The translations under genes and the position numbers were made by a program. A stretch of DNA of 35,107 nucleotides, taken from positions 1-35,107 of IMG/VR virus record IMGVR_UViG_3300021957_000143; one strand, 5' to 3'. This DNA is from a virus. Below are positions 27,201 through 35,107 of this stretch, one piece after another (position 1 is the stretch's first letter; every line of letters begins with the position of its first letter). The notes beneath the pieces are model-generated. The model saw only the letters and a program-made list of their open reading frames with translations. It was not told the DNA's origin and ran no database searches.

Positions 27201-28275
27201 AACCGGAACCCAAGGTACTACGGGTTCTCAAGGAACCACTGGTACTCAAGGCGGAATAGGCGCAACAGGCGCAGTAGGACCTTCAGGAGCAGTAGGTAGC
27301 TCAGGCGCTGTTGGTTCACAGGGAACGACCGGAACGCAGGGTACGCAGGGTACTACCGGAGCAACTGGAGCAACTGGACCAACTGGCGCTACCGGCCCTC
27401 AAGGAACGACCGGAACGCAAGGTACTCAGGGTACACAGGGTACAAAAGGCGCGCAGGGTACACAAGGTATACTCGGTGGCACAGGGGCGACAGGACCTAC
27501 TGGATCTACTGGACCTACTGGTGCTACCGGGTCTCAAGGAACGCAGGGAACGCAGGGAACACAGGGTACACAGGGTACAAAAGGCGCGCAAGGTACACAG
27601 GGAACAGATGGATCTCAGGGTACACAGGGAACAGATGGATCTCAGGGTACACAGGGAACACAGGGTCCACAGGGGACAGATGGATCTCAGGGTACACAAG
27701 GCACAACCGGATCTGGTACGCAAGGACCAGAAGGAGCGCCCGGTGGTACTGGACCTACTGGCCCAACAGGACCTACCGGACCAACTGGGCCGGCTAATAG
27801 TATTGATACAGCATCAATCAGTAGCGGTACGTATTATCCAGTTCTAGCCTCTGGTACTTCTGCTACTACTCCTAGAATTATGAATGCCGCAAATAGTCAA
27901 GGATCTAATTCATCTCACTTAAGTATTAATGCCGCGACTGGTCATTTAACTGTAGGTGGTGATATTACTTGTGAAGATTTGTGTTCATACTCAGATGCTA
28001 CATTGAAACAAAATATTAATCCGCTAGAAAACGTATTAGATATAATCAGCAAGATTAATCCTGTTAGTTTTGAATGGAAAAATAAAAATAAAGATGGTCA
28101 GAGTTTTGGAGTTATTGCTCAAGAGATTGAAGAGATTATTCCTGACATTGTAAGTACTAATATGCCAGTAGGTGGAAGTGAAGTTAAGAAAACGGTTAAC
28201 TATATGGGATTGACCGCATTCTTAATTAAAGCTATTCAAGATCTTGAAAAAGAAATAAAAACGTTGAAGAAATAA
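24235..28275 (+). CDS. Collagen-like tail fibre with S74 intramolecular chaperone
   Basis: A 1346-aa fibre. The N-terminal half is a repetitive beta shaft with strands such as [11 protein letters not shown] and ALNELDSDL (three copies near the N-terminus). A short Gln/Gly stretch at about 883-900 is followed by a globular segment ([20 protein letters not shown], residues about 917-945). Uninterrupted Gly-X-Y repeats then occupy residues 949-1187. The C-terminus is a peptidase S74 chaperone, with SDATLKQNI giving the Ser1253/Lys1258 dyad, followed by [17 protein letters not shown] and a helical tail. Such domains fold fibre trimers and then cut themselves off before the Ser, releasing about 94 residues. 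Binding is expected at the outer cell surface. Confidence 0.85.
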   Translation: MAKIPYVNLTDNLNTHRIRTNQIIDSVGDLATLTMQDNETIVSALNELDSDLFGVGGGNAKTALSTTANHFEGAIRELDSDIGPRPHTTLTTDNLNLTDALNELDSDLGQRETLNTDWLKTNYLGSLPGSLTKYGQQSVVAAINEIDYRLDSIDPLIDQAVLASSNVTFNQVNVGTYLNNDNSVYTDAGVTRTGSYTIDVSGDIILDADGNDISIKNGGGADQVDLKLADNALFTIDAPDDIVLDADGGNVTFKDGGTTYIDFVAGTVVDSSVAIETPGDLHLSPAAGREIQIKDGGTHIGHLKKIVGGSGLEIASENNKAQIRLQDSAITIVGDLTVSGTTTYVNTATLEINDNIMLLNRDATGTPSENAGLEVERGDKPNAKFEWNEAQDFWTASYDSTGTPVEVVTTTKTGTLNLNISEQLNIDVADTITFLDEGVGSLSFNMDGNTSATLDAAGDLRADAATGIFALDRNATQYASFDENSGNLIIKSGTTTAATFSGADVTLAADLAVTEDLTVGDSARVNGNMSIGGGLNIGGTLNADGNATLHGTLDVDGATTLDSATINGTLYVDAAATFDNFVTLGASGYTVNILADNTDITNTLNVDDAVDFNSTLAVQGVTTVYSKVDMNSNDIDNAKDIYLQDKLYHDGDTNTYLGFTADAATIRTGGTDRISITNDSTTISNNLLATDSATISNNLSIGGNTAVTGLLTVGDSATVTGDISGANIASTGTLTAGTNLFATDSSKIDDNLHVSLNLTVGADLTVGDDLHVVDNITAKGDIEAGFGAAGFGKVEGWNFNVKDKIITPRTGNNARIYWDETSDRWQADQGTGTFVEILTVDSDGWHNRSSITGAGIDGANDELIVYDKTASEWKRAAVDEVALQGVQGIQGILGTQGTNGTAVTIVGNVATVGDLPGSANNGDGYLVDADGHLYVWFGSSFTDVGEIRGPQGLTGVQGTTGPQGIQGIQGRQGTQGRQGIQGILGNQGTTGTQGTTGSQGTTGTQGGIGATGAVGPSGAVGSSGAVGSQGTTGTQGTQGTTGATGATGPTGATGPQGTTGTQGTQGTQGTKGAQGTQGILGGTGATGPTGSTGPTGATGSQGTQGTQGTQGTQGTKGAQGTQGTDGSQGTQGTDGSQGTQGTQGPQGTDGSQGTQGTTGSGTQGPEGAPGGTGPTGPTGPTGPTGPANSIDTASISSGTYYPVLASGTSATTPRIMNAANSQGSNSSHLSINAATGHLTVGGDITCEDLCSYSDATLKQNINPLENVLDIISKINPVSFEWKNKNKDGQSFGVIAQEIEEIIPDIVSTNMPVGGSEVKKTVNYMGLTAFLIKAIQDLEKEIKTLKK
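27079..27795 (+). repeat. Collagen-like Gly-X-Y repeat region, with 27-base repeats
   Basis: Gly-X-Y triplets (mostly GTQ, GTT, GPT, GAT and similar) run for 239 codons without interruption. At the DNA level a 27-base unit beginning ACAGATGGATCTCAGGG is tandem at 27604-27630 and 27631-27657, with a third copy at 27676-27702 separated by 18 bases. All copies are in frame, so repeat-number changes would leave the fibre in frame. Longer blocks (for example at 27320 and 27402, or 27430 and 27565) are also near copies. Confidence 0.85.
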
Positions 28276-28278
28276 TAT

Positions 28279-28286
28279 TATAAATA
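28279..28286 (+). promoter_or_regulatory. Late promoter box before 28315 gene
   Basis: An exact TATAAATA lies just after the fibre stop and 29 bases before the next ATG. It opens the unit of two small proteins and the 536-aa fibre. Confidence 0.7.
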
Positions 28287-28314
28287 ATGATTAATAAGTG
28301 TTAGTGGAAGAATT

Positions 28315-28674
28315 ATGGCTCAATACGAAGAGATAACAATAGATCAAGGTGCTGATGTTGCATTGGAGATTCATCTTCAAGACAAAAGTGGTGATAAGAA
28401 AAACTTGACAAATCATACCGTAACGGCGAAAGCAAAGAAAACATATAATAGTACTGAATCTGCAGACATATATGATTTTACTACTGCAATCGCTGCTCCG
28501 GCTACTGATGGAGTTGTAACTATTTCTTTAACTAATACGCAAACAGATACAATGAAGGCTCCAAGTAAATATGTTTATGACGTTGAAATGAGCTATCAAG
28601 ATAGTGACGATAATACGATAATTGAAAGGGTTTTAGAAGGAATTTTAAATGTTAGCCCTTCGGTAACTAAATAG
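28315..28674 (+). CDS. Small beta-rich structural protein (baseplate-upper-protein N-domain-like)
   Basis: A 119-aa protein with the pattern ITIDQGADVALEIHLQDKSG, then LTNHTVTAKAKKTY and a final strand KYVYDVEMSYQDSDDN, ending VLEGILNVSP. This strand order resembles the small immunoglobulin-like N-domain of phage baseplate upper proteins, which link receptor-binding proteins to the baseplate. The match is by pattern only. It opens the fibre unit after a late promoter box. Seven bases separate it from the next small gene. Confidence 0.5.
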   Translation: MAQYEEITIDQGADVALEIHLQDKSGDKKNLTNHTVTAKAKKTYNSTESADIYDFTTAIAAPATDGVVTISLTNTQTDTMKAPSKYVYDVEMSYQDSDDNTIIERVLEGILNVSPSVTK

Positions 28675-28681
28675 GATAAAA

Positions 28682-28939
28682 ATGGCTATTAAGGTTGGCA
28701 CTTCAGGAACAACAGCAAAAACAATAGCTGTAGCTGGTTCTACAACTCAAATTAAGAAAGTCGTCGTAGGAACTCCAGTTAAAAGAGTAAGCGGCGGGGG
28801 TTTTAATGTAAATAATATCGGCGGAATAAATACCACAGGCGCAGTGAATGGAAGCCTTTTAATATATAATTCATCTACAGCTGATTTCGAAGCTAATATC
28901 CAACTGCAAGAACAAATTATAAACGGAGGCAATTACTAA
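28682..28939 (+). CDS. Small fibre-linked protein of unknown function
   Basis: An 85-aa protein, basic at the N-terminus (KVGTSGTTAKTIAVAG, a Thr/Ala/Gly-rich strand region), with a Gly-rich turn (SGGGFNVNNIGGI) and a C-terminal INTTGAVNGSLLIYNSSTADFEAN. The last segment (NGSLLIYNSSTADFEA) is of a kind often found in fibre shafts. Its stop is one base before the ATG of the 536-aa fibre, so it is likely co-translated and may be an adaptor. AGGA precedes the start. Confidence 0.5.
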   Translation: MAIKVGTSGTTAKTIAVAGSTTQIKKVVVGTPVKRVSGGGFNVNNIGGINTTGAVNGSLLIYNSSTADFEANIQLQEQIINGGNY

Positions 28940-28940
28940 G

Positions 28941-30551
28941 ATGGCCACAATAATTAGAATAAAAAGGTCAACGGGTACAACAGCTCCGGGATCTCTTGCG
29001 ACAGGCGAAATAGCATATTCATCGGGTACAGGTCTTCATAACAATGGCGGCGATAGACTTTATTTTGGTAAAGGCGATGATGGGTCTGGTAACGCTACTT
29101 CTGTTGTAGCGATTGGCGGTGAATATTTTGCTAATCTAGCTGATCATGCCCCTGGCACACTAACAGCTTCAAGCGCTATTATTACTGATGCTACTAATAA
29201 AATCGATAATATTAAAATCGATAATATTGATATTAATGGTAATACTATTAGCTCTACCGATACAAATGGTAATATTGTTCTTGATCCTAATGGTAATGGT
29301 ACGGTTGATGTCAACACTTCTAGGATTGTTAATGTAACAGATCCTACTTCTGCACAAGATGCTGCAACTAAAGCTTATGTAGACGCCAAAGACACTGAAC
29401 AGGTTCTTACTATTAATGGTGATACTGGAACAGATACAGTTGATTTAGATGATTCAGATTTAACCATTGCTGGAGGCACTGGTTTATCAAGCGTTATAAC
29501 TGATAACACCGCTACTATAAACATTGATAATACTGGAGTTAGTGCTAGTAGTTATGGTAGTGCTACAGAAATTCCTACATTTACTGTTAATGCTCAAGGT
29601 CAATTGACAGCAGCTAGTGTAGTATCAGTTGCGACAACATTAGGACTTTTAGCCGATGGGCCGACAGCCGGTAATGTTTCTATTTTAGACTCTGACCTAA
29701 AATTTGTTGGCGATGATACCAGCGGATTAACGATTAGTGCTGCAGATAATACACTTACATTCACAGTTGACGATGCTTCTTCATCTCAAAAAGGTACTGC
29801 CAGTTTTGATGCTACAGATTTTACTGTTACTTCTGGTAACGTAGTTGCTAATGCTATTACTCTTGGTTCAACAAGCTTAAATTTAGGTGAAACTACAACT
29901 GCGGTTGCAGGAATCACACAACTTGATGTAGATAATATTAGAATTGATGGTAATACTATTAGTTCTACAGACGGATCTAATACTCTTTATATTGATCCAG
30001 CACCTGTCGATTCTGATGGTGGTGATTTAATTATTCGTGGTAACCTTACGGTTCAAGGTACTCAAACTATAATTAATTCTACAACAATGTCAGTGAACGA
30101 TTTAAATATTGTTCTTGCCGATTCTGCTGCAAATGGTACAGAAGCTGACGGCGCTGGAATTACTGTAGGTGGAGCTAGCTATACTGGCACTAAACCAACT
30201 ATTACTTGGGATAATGCTAATACCGCATGGGACTTTAATTATAGAATTAATATAGCTGATTCCATAGGCGCGGGTGCGATAACTTTAAATGACGTTAGTC
30301 TAACTGAAGCAATCGAAGATCATCTTGTTGATCACTTCTTGCTCGCAGGCGAAGGCATTGATCTTACTTATCTTGATGGATCGAATACTCTCACTATTTC
30401 AGGAGAAGACGCAACTCTGACAAATAAAGGTATTGCTTCATTTGGAGGATATGCAGATAGCGCTGCAGCACCAGCACCAGGAAATGTACGTCAATTTAGT
30501 CTTACTAGCGGAGATGTATCGATAGCTGTTATTGATGGCGGTGTTTATTAA
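28941..30551 (+). CDS. Tail fibre protein, 536 aa
   Basis: The N-terminus IIRIKRSTGTTAPGSLATGE followed by IAYSSG is the common attachment motif of phage fibres and adaptor proteins. The rest is a long beta shaft with repeats such as DNIKIDNIDINGNTISST and its copy IRIDGNTISST near 330, TKAYVDAKD, and the module NLTVQGTQTIINSTTMSVND at about 367-435. It has no collagen repeat and no S74 domain. The end (QFSLTSGDVSIAVIDGGVY) is typical of a shaft rather than a tip. So it may be a proximal part or connector, with the receptor tip on the neighbouring fibres. RBS GGAGG, within the end of the upstream gene. Confidence 0.7.
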   Translation: MATIIRIKRSTGTTAPGSLATGEIAYSSGTGLHNNGGDRLYFGKGDDGSGNATSVVAIGGEYFANLADHAPGTLTASSAIITDATNKIDNIKIDNIDINGNTISSTDTNGNIVLDPNGNGTVDVNTSRIVNVTDPTSAQDAATKAYVDAKDTEQVLTINGDTGTDTVDLDDSDLTIAGGTGLSSVITDNTATINIDNTGVSASSYGSATEIPTFTVNAQGQLTAASVVSVATTLGLLADGPTAGNVSILDSDLKFVGDDTSGLTISAADNTLTFTVDDASSSQKGTASFDATDFTVTSGNVVANAITLGSTSLNLGETTTAVAGITQLDVDNIRIDGNTISSTDGSNTLYIDPAPVDSDGGDLIIRGNLTVQGTQTIINSTTMSVNDLNIVLADSAANGTEADGAGITVGGASYTGTKPTITWDNANTAWDFNYRINIADSIGAGAITLNDVSLTEAIEDHLVDHFLLAGEGIDLTYLDGSNTLTISGEDATLTNKGIASFGGYADSAAAPAPGNVRQFSLTSGDVSIAVIDGGVY

Positions 30552-30657
30552 TACTGCCCTTCTCAAATAGCTTACTCTTTTATTATACATAGTTTTATAG
30601 ATTTGTAAACAGCAAAATGCAATTTTTATTGCATTAAACCTTTGTTAAGGACTAAAA
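30552..30657. other. Intergenic region with AT-rich perfect hairpin, no late box
   Basis: This 106-base gap holds a perfect 8-bp inverted repeat AATGCAAT-TTTT-ATTGCATT (30616-30635), 22 bases before the fibre ATG. It is followed by a short tract, TTAAGGA, as ribosome binding site. There is no T-run after the hairpin on the plus strand, so it is not a classical terminator. No TATAAATA box is present. A weak TATACAT element (TTATTATACATAG, near 30580-30592) could be a promoter -10, but the -35 is unclear. Confidence 0.55.
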
Positions 30658-33600
30658 ATGGCTACTAAACTCAGACTTAAGAAGTCTTCCGTCGTTGGTA
30701 AAAAACCAGAAGCAAATGATTTAGATTATGGCGAATTGGCCATTAACTATCAAGACGGGAATCTGTATTATAAAAATGCAGATAATGATATTAAATCATT
30801 ACAAGAATCTCCAGTAGAATTTACGGCTAAAAACGAATCAGGTTTCCCTGTTACAAAAGGACAGGCTGTTTATATTAACGGTGTAAGTGGAACTAACCCC
30901 ACGATCGCCCTGGCTGACGCAGACAATGCTTCTGCGATGCCTGCATTCGGTTTATTAAAAGCCGGTGCTAATAATAATGCTGAAGTCATAATCATTATTT
31001 CTGGCAATTTAACAGGATTAGATACTTCTGATTTTGAAGTAGGTGATACATTATATGTATCTACTACACCTGGACAAATTCAAAACCATAAACCTCCGGC
31101 AGGTGAAGCTTCTCTTATTCAAAACATTGGTAAAGTTGTAAGATCCCATGCCTCTGAAGGTATTATTAAAGTTGGAGGCGCAGGCCGTACGGCAGCTACA
31201 CCAAACTTAAATGCTGGTAATATTTTTATTGGTAATGATTCAAATTATGCATCTACTACATCGATGCAAACAGAAACTCGAAAGCATATTGTTTCAGGAA
31301 CGGGTGTAGGATATGATTCAGCTTCAGGCGTTATATCTATTGGCCAAGACGTAGGAACTACTAGCGATGTAACCTTTGGTAAAGTCACTGGGGATTCTGG
31401 TGATTTTGACATTATAAAATTAAATACTACTCAATGGACTGACGTAAACGTACCAGATAATTTACCTGCATTTCAAGAAGGTAATCTATTCTATTTTCAA
31501 GGCCCAGATGCTTTAACTTATTCAAATCATAAAATAAATATTAAGCTTGGTCAAGATGAAATAACTAGGGTTTATAATAATACCGGAAGTACTATAGCAA
31601 AAGGCCAAGCTGTTTATGTTACTGGCGCCACTAATGATTTTCCTACTATTGCTTTAGCAAGAGCTAATAGTTTTAATACCGTCTATGAAACGATGGGCCT
31701 AACTTCTAATGAAATATTAAATGGCGAATTTGGTTATGTAACTGTCAGAGGTTTATACGGAGGCTTAAATACTGCTGCATTTTCCCCTGGTGATATTGTT
31801 CATGTTTCACCCGATGATCCTGGTACTTTAGTAAATTATGGCCCAACATATCCAAACTTTGCATATGAAATGGGCGTGGTATTAGTTTCGGATTCGGCTA
31901 CAGGTGGTAATGTTGGCGGGTGTATTCAAATACAGCCACATTCCGAAATATTTGAAACACTTAGAGGTATTGGTGAAACTCGTTTTGACGGAGATCTAAC
32001 TGTCGCTGGTAGTTTAACAGTTTTAGGTAGTCAAACTACTGTAGGTCAATCTAATGTAACTCAAGGTGCTCCGTTCTATCGTCTAAACGAAGGCGATGCT
32101 ATTGGAGAAGCAGGAACAACCTTTACTGGATCTGGATTAGATGATGCATTCTTTGCAGGTCATTTTACTGGACCATCAGAACAATCTTATTATGTAAGAA
32201 TTGATGGTGTGGGAACCGGAACTGGCGGAGTAGATACATTTAAAGTGGCGTTGGGTACTGACAGCGCATTTACTTCTCCTATTTTAACTGGCGTTGATAT
32301 TACAGGTAGTGCTCAACTTATTCATTCTGCCGATAATATTTCAGTTGATTTTACTGCGACAACTGGGCATACAATTAATGATACCTGGAAGGGTACAGCA
32401 TCACCTATTAACGTAGATACAGGATTTTTTACAAACAGAAATACTGGAACGAGTGGCGTTGGTTACACTCATATGGGTTTCTTCTTTGATGCATCCGATG
32501 AAAAGTGGAAAGTTATAGATGAGTATGATTCTGTTCCTACCGGAATTATTGAAGTAACAGATTCGTCACTAGGAACATTGGTTGCTGATACTTTTGAAGG
32601 TTCGTTTACCGGAAATTTAACTGGTTCTGCTTCTCAGTTTGGCGGATTAAATACAACTCAATTCTTAAGATCCGATACAGCCGATACTAAAACAAGTGGT
32701 GATCTATCATTTAGTGATAATGTTAAGGCTGTTTTCGGCGCTGGGTCTGACCTACAGATTTATCATGATGCTACGACAAACAATAGTATTATTGCAGAGA
32801 GTGGCACTGGTGATTTGCAAGTCCTTGCCGATAACTTTGCAATAAAAAATGCGGCTAACACATCGCCGTATATTAACGGCGTTTCTGGCGCACAAGTTCG
32901 TATATACTACGGCGGATCTGAAAAACTGGCCACAACATCAACCGGCATCGACGTTACTGGGAATATGGCGGGCGATGGACTATCTGTTTCTAGTGGAGGA
33001 AATACTCTTGCTTCAACAGGCAATAATATTGAGTTTAATCGTGCTTCAGGTTCTTCATTTATAGATCAAGTCGGATCAGGCGGATCATTAACATTTAGAA
33101 CAACTTCATCGCAAACAAATAGATTAAAAATAGAAAATAACGGCGATATTAATTTTTATGATTCAGTGGGATCTGGTGCAGAATTAGTATGGGATACTTC
33201 TGCTCTTTATTTACAAGCAAAAGATGGTGTAAGATCTACTTATGGCGATACCAACGATTTGCAAATCTATCACGATGGTAGTAATAGTTATATCGATGAT
33301 CAGGGAACTGGAAGGCTTTATATAAAAGCAAGCGATCTATATATTCAAGATGATGACGCAGATGATATAATCCGTGCTGAGGGCGGAAACAACGGAGTTA
33401 AATTATATTATAATGGAATTCAAAGGCTAGAAACAACTTCTAGTGGTATTGATGTAAGCGGTACAGTAGAAGGTGCAAGAGGGCTATTTAGTGGTAATTT
33501 TGCTGGTGTTACAGTTGATAATACTGGAGTTGGTGCTCATACTATTTTAATGAAAAACCTTGAGGGTAGTATATTATTTAGCCATGATGACGGCGCGTTA

Positions 33601-35107
33601 TCAATCAATACTGGTGGGGCTGCCGATGGTACTGGTACTACTACTGCAATCACTGTTGATAGTAATCAATACGTAGGTATTGGTGTCACATCTCCCACTC
33701 AAGTATTGGATGTAGTAGGTAATATAGCAGTATCAGGCACGGTAGATGGGCGTGATATAGCTACCGATGGAACTAAACTAGATACTATAGACACTAGTGC
33801 TAACAACTATTCGCACCCAAATCATAGCGGTGAAGTTACTTCAACCGGAGATGGCGCTACAGTTATTGCGGATAATGTAGTAGATGAAGCAAATTTAAAA
33901 GTTTCAAATTCGCCTACGAATGGTTATTTTCTTTCAGCGCAATCTGGAAATACTGGTGGTTTAACTTGGGCCGCAGTACCTCCTGGATATGCTGATAGCG
34001 ATGTAGGCGTCTATATTGCTGGGAATAGAACATACGGCAATATAACAACAACAGGTTACATAGCTGGACCTGCTACAATGACTATCGATCCAGCGGGTGT
34101 TGGAGACAATACGGGTACAGTTGTTATTGCTGGCGATCTACAAGTAGATGGTACAACAACTACTATCAACAGTACCACAGTTACAGTTGATGATCTTAAC
34201 CTTACATTAGCTAGCGGAGCAGCAAATGCTGCAGCTGCAAATGGTGCAGGTATTACAGTTGACGGAGCATCTGCAACTATAACATACGATGCTACTAATG
34301 ACGAATGGGACTTTAATAAAGACATTAACGTGTCAAGCAGGGTGCTTGTAGGAGAAGTTAAAGCAAGCGCAAACCAAACCTTTACACACGGAACAGGAAA
34401 TACTGTAAACTTTAAAAATAGTTCTGCTGTATCAAGATTATTTATTAAGGGTGATGGAGATGTTGGGATTGGCACTAATAACCCTGTTGCTAAGCTAGTT
34501 GTATCAAAAGGAGGCGATGAGGGCTGGGAAATAGATCCTGGTCTAATAGACAGTAATCATAACAGAATTACCAACTTTAATAGAGCTACAAGTCAATATT
34601 GCAATTTAACAACAGATGCATTAGGCTTTAATTATAGAATTTCTGGATCTGCAAATGCTGGTCTTTCTATGACTGCTAATGGATTAGAATCAAAAAGTGC
34701 TTCTTATAATATTTTAAATATCCGTACTGATATGGATGATAATGGTTCTAGCGATGACGGAATAATTAAAATTACAAATGGTAGTAGTAATACTACAAAA
34801 GCAGAATTAAGATGGGACGAAAGCGAAGATCTAGTACATATTAGTTATGGCGATCATGGTAGACATATCTCAATTAATTCGTCTGGTAATGTAGGTATTG
34901 GTACAGGATCAACAAGTCCAACAGAAAAATTGGTAGTAACTGGATCAATAAACTCTTCTAATCAATCTGTTAATTTTAATACTGGCGATCATCGCGTAAT
35001 GATGGACATTATTAATAGTACTAAGATTGCAAGAATAGGCACAGTAACAGGTACTGCAACACCTACAGGTACTCAGGGCGAAGTATCATTTCTTGTAAAT
35101 GGTTCAG
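30658..35107 (+). CDS. Giant tail fibre, N-terminal part, runs off right edge
   Basis: The frame is open for 1483 codons from ATG at 30658 (AAGGA binding site) to the window end. The N-terminus MATKLRLKKSSV and DYGELAINYQDGNLYY is a fibre attachment motif like the neighbouring fibre. Two similar domains follow near 55-175 and 310-440 (FPVTKGQAVYINGVSG and STIAKGQAVYVTGA). Then come shaft modules: DLQIYHD blocks (32750 and 33256), an SHPNHSGEVTSTGDGATVIA block near 33820, and the module DLQVDGTTTTINSTTVTVDD at about 34135. GVGIGTSPTQVLDV-type phrases mark repeated beta-helical turns. The C-terminal tip and any S74 domain lie outside the window. Confidence 0.8.
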   Translation, partial: MATKLRLKKSSVVGKKPEANDLDYGELAINYQDGNLYYKNADNDIKSLQESPVEFTAKNESGFPVTKGQAVYINGVSGTNPTIALADADNASAMPAFGLLKAGANNNAEVIIIISGNLTGLDTSDFEVGDTLYVSTTPGQIQNHKPPAGEASLIQNIGKVVRSHASEGIIKVGGAGRTAATPNLNAGNIFIGNDSNYASTTSMQTETRKHIVSGTGVGYDSASGVISIGQDVGTTSDVTFGKVTGDSGDFDIIKLNTTQWTDVNVPDNLPAFQEGNLFYFQGPDALTYSNHKINIKLGQDEITRVYNNTGSTIAKGQAVYVTGATNDFPTIALARANSFNTVYETMGLTSNEILNGEFGYVTVRGLYGGLNTAAFSPGDIVHVSPDDPGTLVNYGPTYPNFAYEMGVVLVSDSATGGNVGGCIQIQPHSEIFETLRGIGETRFDGDLTVAGSLTVLGSQTTVGQSNVTQGAPFYRLNEGDAIGEAGTTFTGSGLDDAFFAGHFTGPSEQSYYVRIDGVGTGTGGVDTFKVALGTDSAFTSPILTGVDITGSAQLIHSADNISVDFTATTGHTINDTWKGTASPINVDTGFFTNRNTGTSGVGYTHMGFFFDASDEKWKVIDEYDSVPTGIIEVTDSSLGTLVADTFEGSFTGNLTGSASQFGGLNTTQFLRSDTADTKTSGDLSFSDNVKAVFGAGSDLQIYHDATTNNSIIAESGTGDLQVLADNFAIKNAANTSPYINGVSGAQVRIYYGGSEKLATTSTGIDVTGNMAGDGLSVSSGGNTLASTGNNIEFNRASGSSFIDQVGSGGSLTFRTTSSQTNRLKIENNGDINFYDSVGSGAELVWDTSALYLQAKDGVRSTYGDTNDLQIYHDGSNSYIDDQGTGRLYIKASDLYIQDDDADDIIRAEGGNNGVKLYYNGIQRLETTSSGIDVSGTVEGARGLFSGNFAGVTVDNTGVGAHTILMKNLEGSILFSHDDGALSINTGGAADGTGTTTAITVDSNQYVGIGVTSPTQVLDVVGNIAVSGTVDGRDIATDGTKLDTIDTSANNYSHPNHSGEVTSTGDGATVIADNVVDEANLKVSNSPTNGYFLSAQSGNTGGLTWAAVPPGYADSDVGVYIAGNRTYGNITTTGYIAGPATMTIDPAGVGDNTGTVVIAGDLQVDGTTTTINSTTVTVDDLNLTLASGAANAAAANGAGITVDGASATITYDATNDEWDFNKDINVSSRVLVGEVKASANQTFTHGTGNTVNFKNSSAVSRLFIKGDGDVGIGTNNPVAKLVVSKGGDEGWEIDPGLIDSNHNRITNFNRATSQYCNLTTDALGFNYRISGSANAGLSMTANGLESKSASYNILNIRTDMDDNGSSDDGIIKITNGSSNTTKAELRWDESEDLVHISYGDHGRHISINSSGNVGIGTGSTSPTEKLVVTGSINSSNQSVNFNTGDHRVMMDIINSTKIARIGTVTGTATPTGTQGEVSFLVNGS

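Noticed and set aside
27604-27702. Short regularly spaced repeats considered as a CRISPR array
   Set aside because: The units are in-frame codons of the collagen-like protein, with no unique spacers of constant length and no palindromic repeat.
27311-27847. Arg-rich plus-strand frame and two Cys- or Pro-rich minus-strand frames inside the collagen region
   Set aside because: They result from the repeated codons of the Gly-X-Y stretch, which lack stops in other frames. The fibre frame itself explains the DNA.
30616-30635. Hairpin considered as a rho-independent terminator
   Set aside because: The stem is AT-rich and not followed by a T-run on the plus strand; no gene ends on the minus strand there.
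32849-33064. Plus-strand 71-codon frame inside the giant fibre
   Set aside because: It overlaps the long fibre frame in another register and has no similarity or ribosome binding site.
34056-34475. Minus-strand 139-codon frame in the giant fibre
   Set aside because: Antisense of a Thr/Ala/Gly-rich shaft; Val/Pro/Ser-rich product without ribosome binding site. The plus frame is open through the region.

Overview
The window is a late structural-gene block of a T4-like (contractile-tailed, Straboviridae/cyanomyovirus-like) phage. It is AT-rich, and its genes are tightly packed, often overlapping by 1-8 bases. I recognise homologues or positional analogues of T4 gp4, gp54, gp26, gp51, gp48, gp53, gp27, gp5, gp25, gp6 and gp8. 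The block from gp25 and gp6 through large marine-type structural proteins (including a DUF4815 protein), gp8 and collagen-like or S74 fibres resembles T4-like phages of marine bacteria (cyanophages, pelagiphages). The host cannot be named from this window. I saw no tRNA, CRISPR, insertion sequence or integrase.

Layout. Positions 1-3487 are leftward: gp4, a conserved 194-aa protein, a tail-tube-fold protein (gp54-like), gp26, a 59-codon gp51-like/tail-chaperone ORF with no ATG of its own, and the start of a probable tape-measure protein that runs off the left edge. A 52-base divergent promoter region (3488-3539) carries T4-type late promoter boxes on both strands. Everything from 3540 onward is rightward: gp48, an enlarged gp53 with a dockerin-like insertion, gp27, a gp5 OB-lysozyme-type protein, an amidase-like protein, a gp5 beta-helix spike with a C-terminal muralytic domain, gp25, gp6, then a series of wedge, fibre-network and fibre proteins. 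The last fibre gene starts at 30658 and is still open at the right edge (at least 1483 codons).

How it works together. The products are parts of one machine. The hub and spike (gp27, gp5-like, spike) sit at the centre of the baseplate, gp48 and gp54 start the tail tube, and gp26 with its frameshifted extension probably chaperones the tape measure or hub. The gp53-gp25-gp6-gp8 proteins plus unnamed partners make the wedges, and the four fibre-type genes at the right provide receptor binding. Exact TATAAATA late promoter boxes precede 3540, 12551, 16202, 22369 and 28315, dividing the rightward genes into hub, wedge, fibre-network and fibre transcription units.

Most unusual points: (1) a textbook -1 slippery run (eight T) at the end of gp26 that would fuse it to the downstream ORF, as in the lambda G/GT tail chaperones; (2) a gp5 split over separate genes, with three successive muralytic-type domains, two of which appear to lack key catalytic or metal-binding residues; (3) a baseplate wedge gp53 carrying a dockerin-like pair of calcium loops; (4) one fibre module reused in three fibre genes.
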